Assembly: GCA_002688155.1 (NCBI GenBank)
Contig: NZCH01000044.1
Location: 1-7,440 of the forward strand
Direction of reading: 5' to 3'
From: Phycisphaerae bacterium
GTDB lineage: Bacteria; Planctomycetota; Phycisphaerae; Phycisphaerales; Phycisphaeraceae
Length of the DNA stretch: 7,440 bases
Part shown: positions 6,186-7,440 of the stretch, piece after piece
Position numbering within the stretch: the first letter of the stretch is position 1
Layout of the letters: the number at the start of each line of letters is the position of its first letter
Translations under genes and position numbers: made by a program
The notes under the pieces: generated by a model
Database searches by the model: none
Seen by the model: only the letters and a program-made list of their open reading frames with translations
Told to the model about the DNA's origin: nothing

Positions 6186-7121
6186 TCAATCCGTTTTACT
6201 CAAACGTTCGTGGATGTTTTCCAAATCACGTGTTTGACCCACGTGGCTGTTGTCATTGTCCGTGGGCTCAGCGAACGTAACCACGACGTGGTCGCCCGGC
6301 GGCAGGCCGACACGGTTGGGTATGTGGATTTCGACCAGGCGGGTTGCGCTGGCGGCGTCTGCCTTGACGGCGATACGTTCGACCTTTCCTCTAAGCGGAT
6401 TGCCGAAGCCGCGCAGCTTCGAGTGAATCCACGCCGGGTCACCAGGCTTGGGGCCAAGCGTGGCCTCGGTTGGAACCGCCGCGTCGACTTTCAGCGGATC
6501 GGTCACCACCAAGTTGACCACCGGCTCGAGTTCGTTCACCGTTTCGCCTTCGTGCACGATCATCGCGTCAAGGACGCCATCGACCGGCGCGTAAAGGAAG
6601 AACCGGTCAAGCGTAGCCTTTTCCTGTTTCAGCAGCAGGGCCGCCTGTTCACTGCGCTGTTTCTCGGCTTCCAGGTTCAGTTCGGCGACGTTGACCTGCG
6701 CTTGCGCGGTCTGGAATTCAAACTCTGAGGCGCCACCCTTCTTGCGCAGATCAGCGATATTCTCGAATCGGATCTTTTCAAGTTCGAATTGCAATTCCGC
6801 CTGTTTGATGGCCAGGTCACTATCCGCCTGCATCTCGCGTATTTCGACGCGCGCGCTCTGCTCGCGGTGGTCCAACTCCATGATGACATCCTGGGCCTTG
6901 ACCAGGTCACCCTTCTTGACGTGGACCGTCAGAACCTTGCCGGGAATGGTGAACGCCAGCCTCAGGTCGACGAGCGCTGTGGTGACCGCGTCGATATCAT
7001 GTCGCGATGAATCGGATTGAGCGACAGCAGGCGGCGTTTGCAAGCCTGCCCCCACGTACAGGAACGCCATCGCCGCAACGAATAAGCCATGCAACAAGCG
7101 TGAATGAATCGGGGGCGTCAT
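6186..7121 (-). CDS. Secreted HlyD/RND-type periplasmic adaptor subunit
   Basis: A protein of 311 residues. A signal peptide is visible: hydrophobic LFVAAMAFLYVGAG (13-26) and a likely signal peptidase I site after AVA (32-34, next residue Q35). There is no lipobox. The mature part has the membrane-fusion-protein order: first lipoyl half about 52-84 (GKVLTVHVKKGDLVKAQDVI), a long helical hairpin 85-172, second half 175-206 (YAPVDGVLDAMIVHEGETV), and a beta-barrel 208-286 (GKVERIAVKADA, GLPPGDHVVVTF). At the hairpin tip L125 and S132 fit the RLS pattern for docking to TolC-type channels, with N121 where Arg is usual. The start is ATG 7121 because GGAG (7128-7131) lies six bases before it; ATG 7133 is in frame but lacks one. 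It is the first gene of the block, and the next gene begins 97 nt on. No pump or outer-membrane gene is adjacent. Confidence 0.87.
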   Translation of the reverse strand: MTPPIHSRLLHGLFVAAMAFLYVGAGLQTPPAVAQSDSSRHDIDAVTTALVDLRLAFTIPGKVLTVHVKKGDLVKAQDVIMELDHREQSARVEIREMQADSDLAIKQAELQFELEKIRFENIADLRKKGGASEFEFQTAQAQVNVAELNLEAEKQRSEQAALLLKQEKATLDRFFLYAPVDGVLDAMIVHEGETVNELEPVVNLVVTDPLKVDAAVPTEATLGPKPGDPAWIHSKLRGFGNPLRGKVERIAVKADAASATRLVEIHIPNRVGLPPGDHVVVTFAEPTDNDNSHVGQTRDLENIHERLSKTD

Positions 7122-7127
7122 GATGAT

Positions 7128-7131
7128 CTCC
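7128..7131 (-). promoter_or_regulatory. Shine-Dalgarno GGAG deciding the start of the secreted adaptor
   Basis: On the minus strand GGAG is followed by six bases and the ATG at 7121. It overlaps the upstream in-frame ATG at 7133, which itself has no purine-rich element before it, so the shorter product with a compact signal peptide is preferred. Confidence 0.55.
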
Positions 7132-7172
7132 ATTAAGGTCAGGTCGCGTTCGCAGCGCGTGGCGGGAGCCGC

Positions 7173-7178
7173 ATTCTA
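7173..7178 (-). promoter_or_regulatory. Possible -10 element for the adaptor block
   Basis: On the minus strand TAGAAT (5/6 to TATAAT) lies 51 nt before the ATG at 7121 and would give a leader of about 45 nt. No good -35 element is found at the usual distance: the best at 18 bp, TGGCCT, matches 3/6. A weak or activator-dependent promoter for the three-gene block is possible. The call is weak. Confidence 0.28.
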
Positions 7179-7183
7179 CACCA

Positions 7184-7214
7184 TTCACCCACGGCAAGGC
7201 CAGCGGGCTATAAT
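7184..7214 (+). promoter_or_regulatory. Candidate promoter for hisI
   Basis: A perfect TATAAT at 7209-7214 lies 50 nt before the hisI ATG. The best -35-like element is TTCACC (7184-7189, 4/6), but the 19-bp spacing is long; closer hexamers match worse. It lies back to back with the -10-like element of the adaptor block (7173-7178), so the two divergent transcripts may share or compete for this site. A small hairpin (GCAC 7237-7240 with GTGC 7244-7247) would lie in the leader. Confidence 0.4.
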
Positions 7215-7264
7215 CGCCGGCCACTGCGCCCGCGAAGCACGCGGTGCGCGATGGAGTCGATGCA

Positions 7265-7440
7265 ATGTCTGATAAAGATCGTGAAACGGGCCTGGCGCTG
7301 GACGTGAAATTCAACGAGCGGGGCCTGGTCCCGGCAATCGTGCAGGACGCCGACAGCGGGGCGGTGCTGATGATGGCGTGGATGAACGATGCGGCGCTTC
7401 GGCACACACTCGAAACGAAAAAAGCAACGTTTTACTCGCG
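7265..7440 (+). CDS. hisI: Phosphoribosyl-AMP cyclohydrolase, N-terminal part (cut by window edge)
   Basis: 58 codons plus two bases are present before the window ends. The visible part contains the N-terminal signature of HisI: FNERGLVPAIVQDADSGAVL (16-35), then MMAWMNDAALRHTLETKKATFYSR, matching the family pattern EVLMLAYMN.EAL..T...G.A.YWSRSR. HisI opens the purine ring of phosphoribosyl-AMP, the third step of histidine biosynthesis (EC 3.5.4.19), in the cytoplasm. The metal-binding Cys and Asp residues lie further on and are not visible. Whether a HisE domain is fused cannot be seen. The ATG at 7265 has GGAG (7253-7256) eight bases upstream. It is the only gene on the plus strand, divergent from the adaptor block, with no evident functional link. 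Confidence 0.88.
   Translation, partial: MSDKDRETGLALDVKFNERGLVPAIVQDADSGAVLMMAWMNDAALRHTLETKKATFYS

Noticed and set aside
5646..6728. 360-codon plus-strand open frame across the junction of the two adaptor genes
   Set aside because: It spans parts of two well-supported minus-strand genes and their spacer, and its product shows no family features. It is best read as an antisense shadow.

Overview
The window looks like an ordinary chromosomal stretch from a GC-rich bacterium, most likely a planctomycete or a close relative. That placement is an inference. It rests on the DUF1844 protein with its acidic N-terminus, on the PqqD-like/M50/biotinyl-lipoyl fusion (a type I associate with planctomycetes), and on base composition. 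No rRNA, tRNA, CRISPR array, insertion sequence or phage gene was seen.

Layout. All genes except the last run on the minus strand. Reading right to left from 7264: (1) a divergent intergenic region (7122-7264) separates hisI on the plus strand, cut by the window end, from a three-gene block on the minus strand. (2) The block, 7121 down to 1790, encodes a secreted HlyD/RND-type adaptor with a signal peptide (7121-6186), a GAF-sensor/one-TM/HlyD adaptor (6089-4080), and a PqqD-like/M50 site-2-type protease/HlyD fusion (3970-1790). Both gaps inside the block (97 and 109 nt) carry inverted repeats, and a stem-loop sits just after the last stop codon. (3) A 343-nt gap (1447-1789) contains a good sigma70-like promoter. 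(4) A second minus-strand group follows: a DUF1844 protein (1446-991), a two-TM protein with a possible PH-like tail (961-437), and the first part of an EamA/DMT-type permease (395 to the window edge).

How the genes may work together. The three-gene block contains three adaptor-type (barrel-sandwich) proteins but no ABC ATPase, RND or MFS pump, outer-membrane channel or recognisable cargo, and its limits are visible on both sides. One adaptor should be periplasmic and keeps part of an RLS-like TolC-docking pattern. One is anchored in the inner membrane and carries two cytoplasmic GAF-like domains. One is fused to an intact intramembrane zinc protease (HEFGH plus NPLIRFDG) with an N-terminal PqqD-like, peptide-binding-type domain. 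A reasonable reading is a signal-responsive envelope export or processing machine in which the M50 protein stands where the pump normally would. Substrate and energy source cannot be read from the sequence. This is the main point of interest in the window; the rest looks like housekeeping or generic genes.
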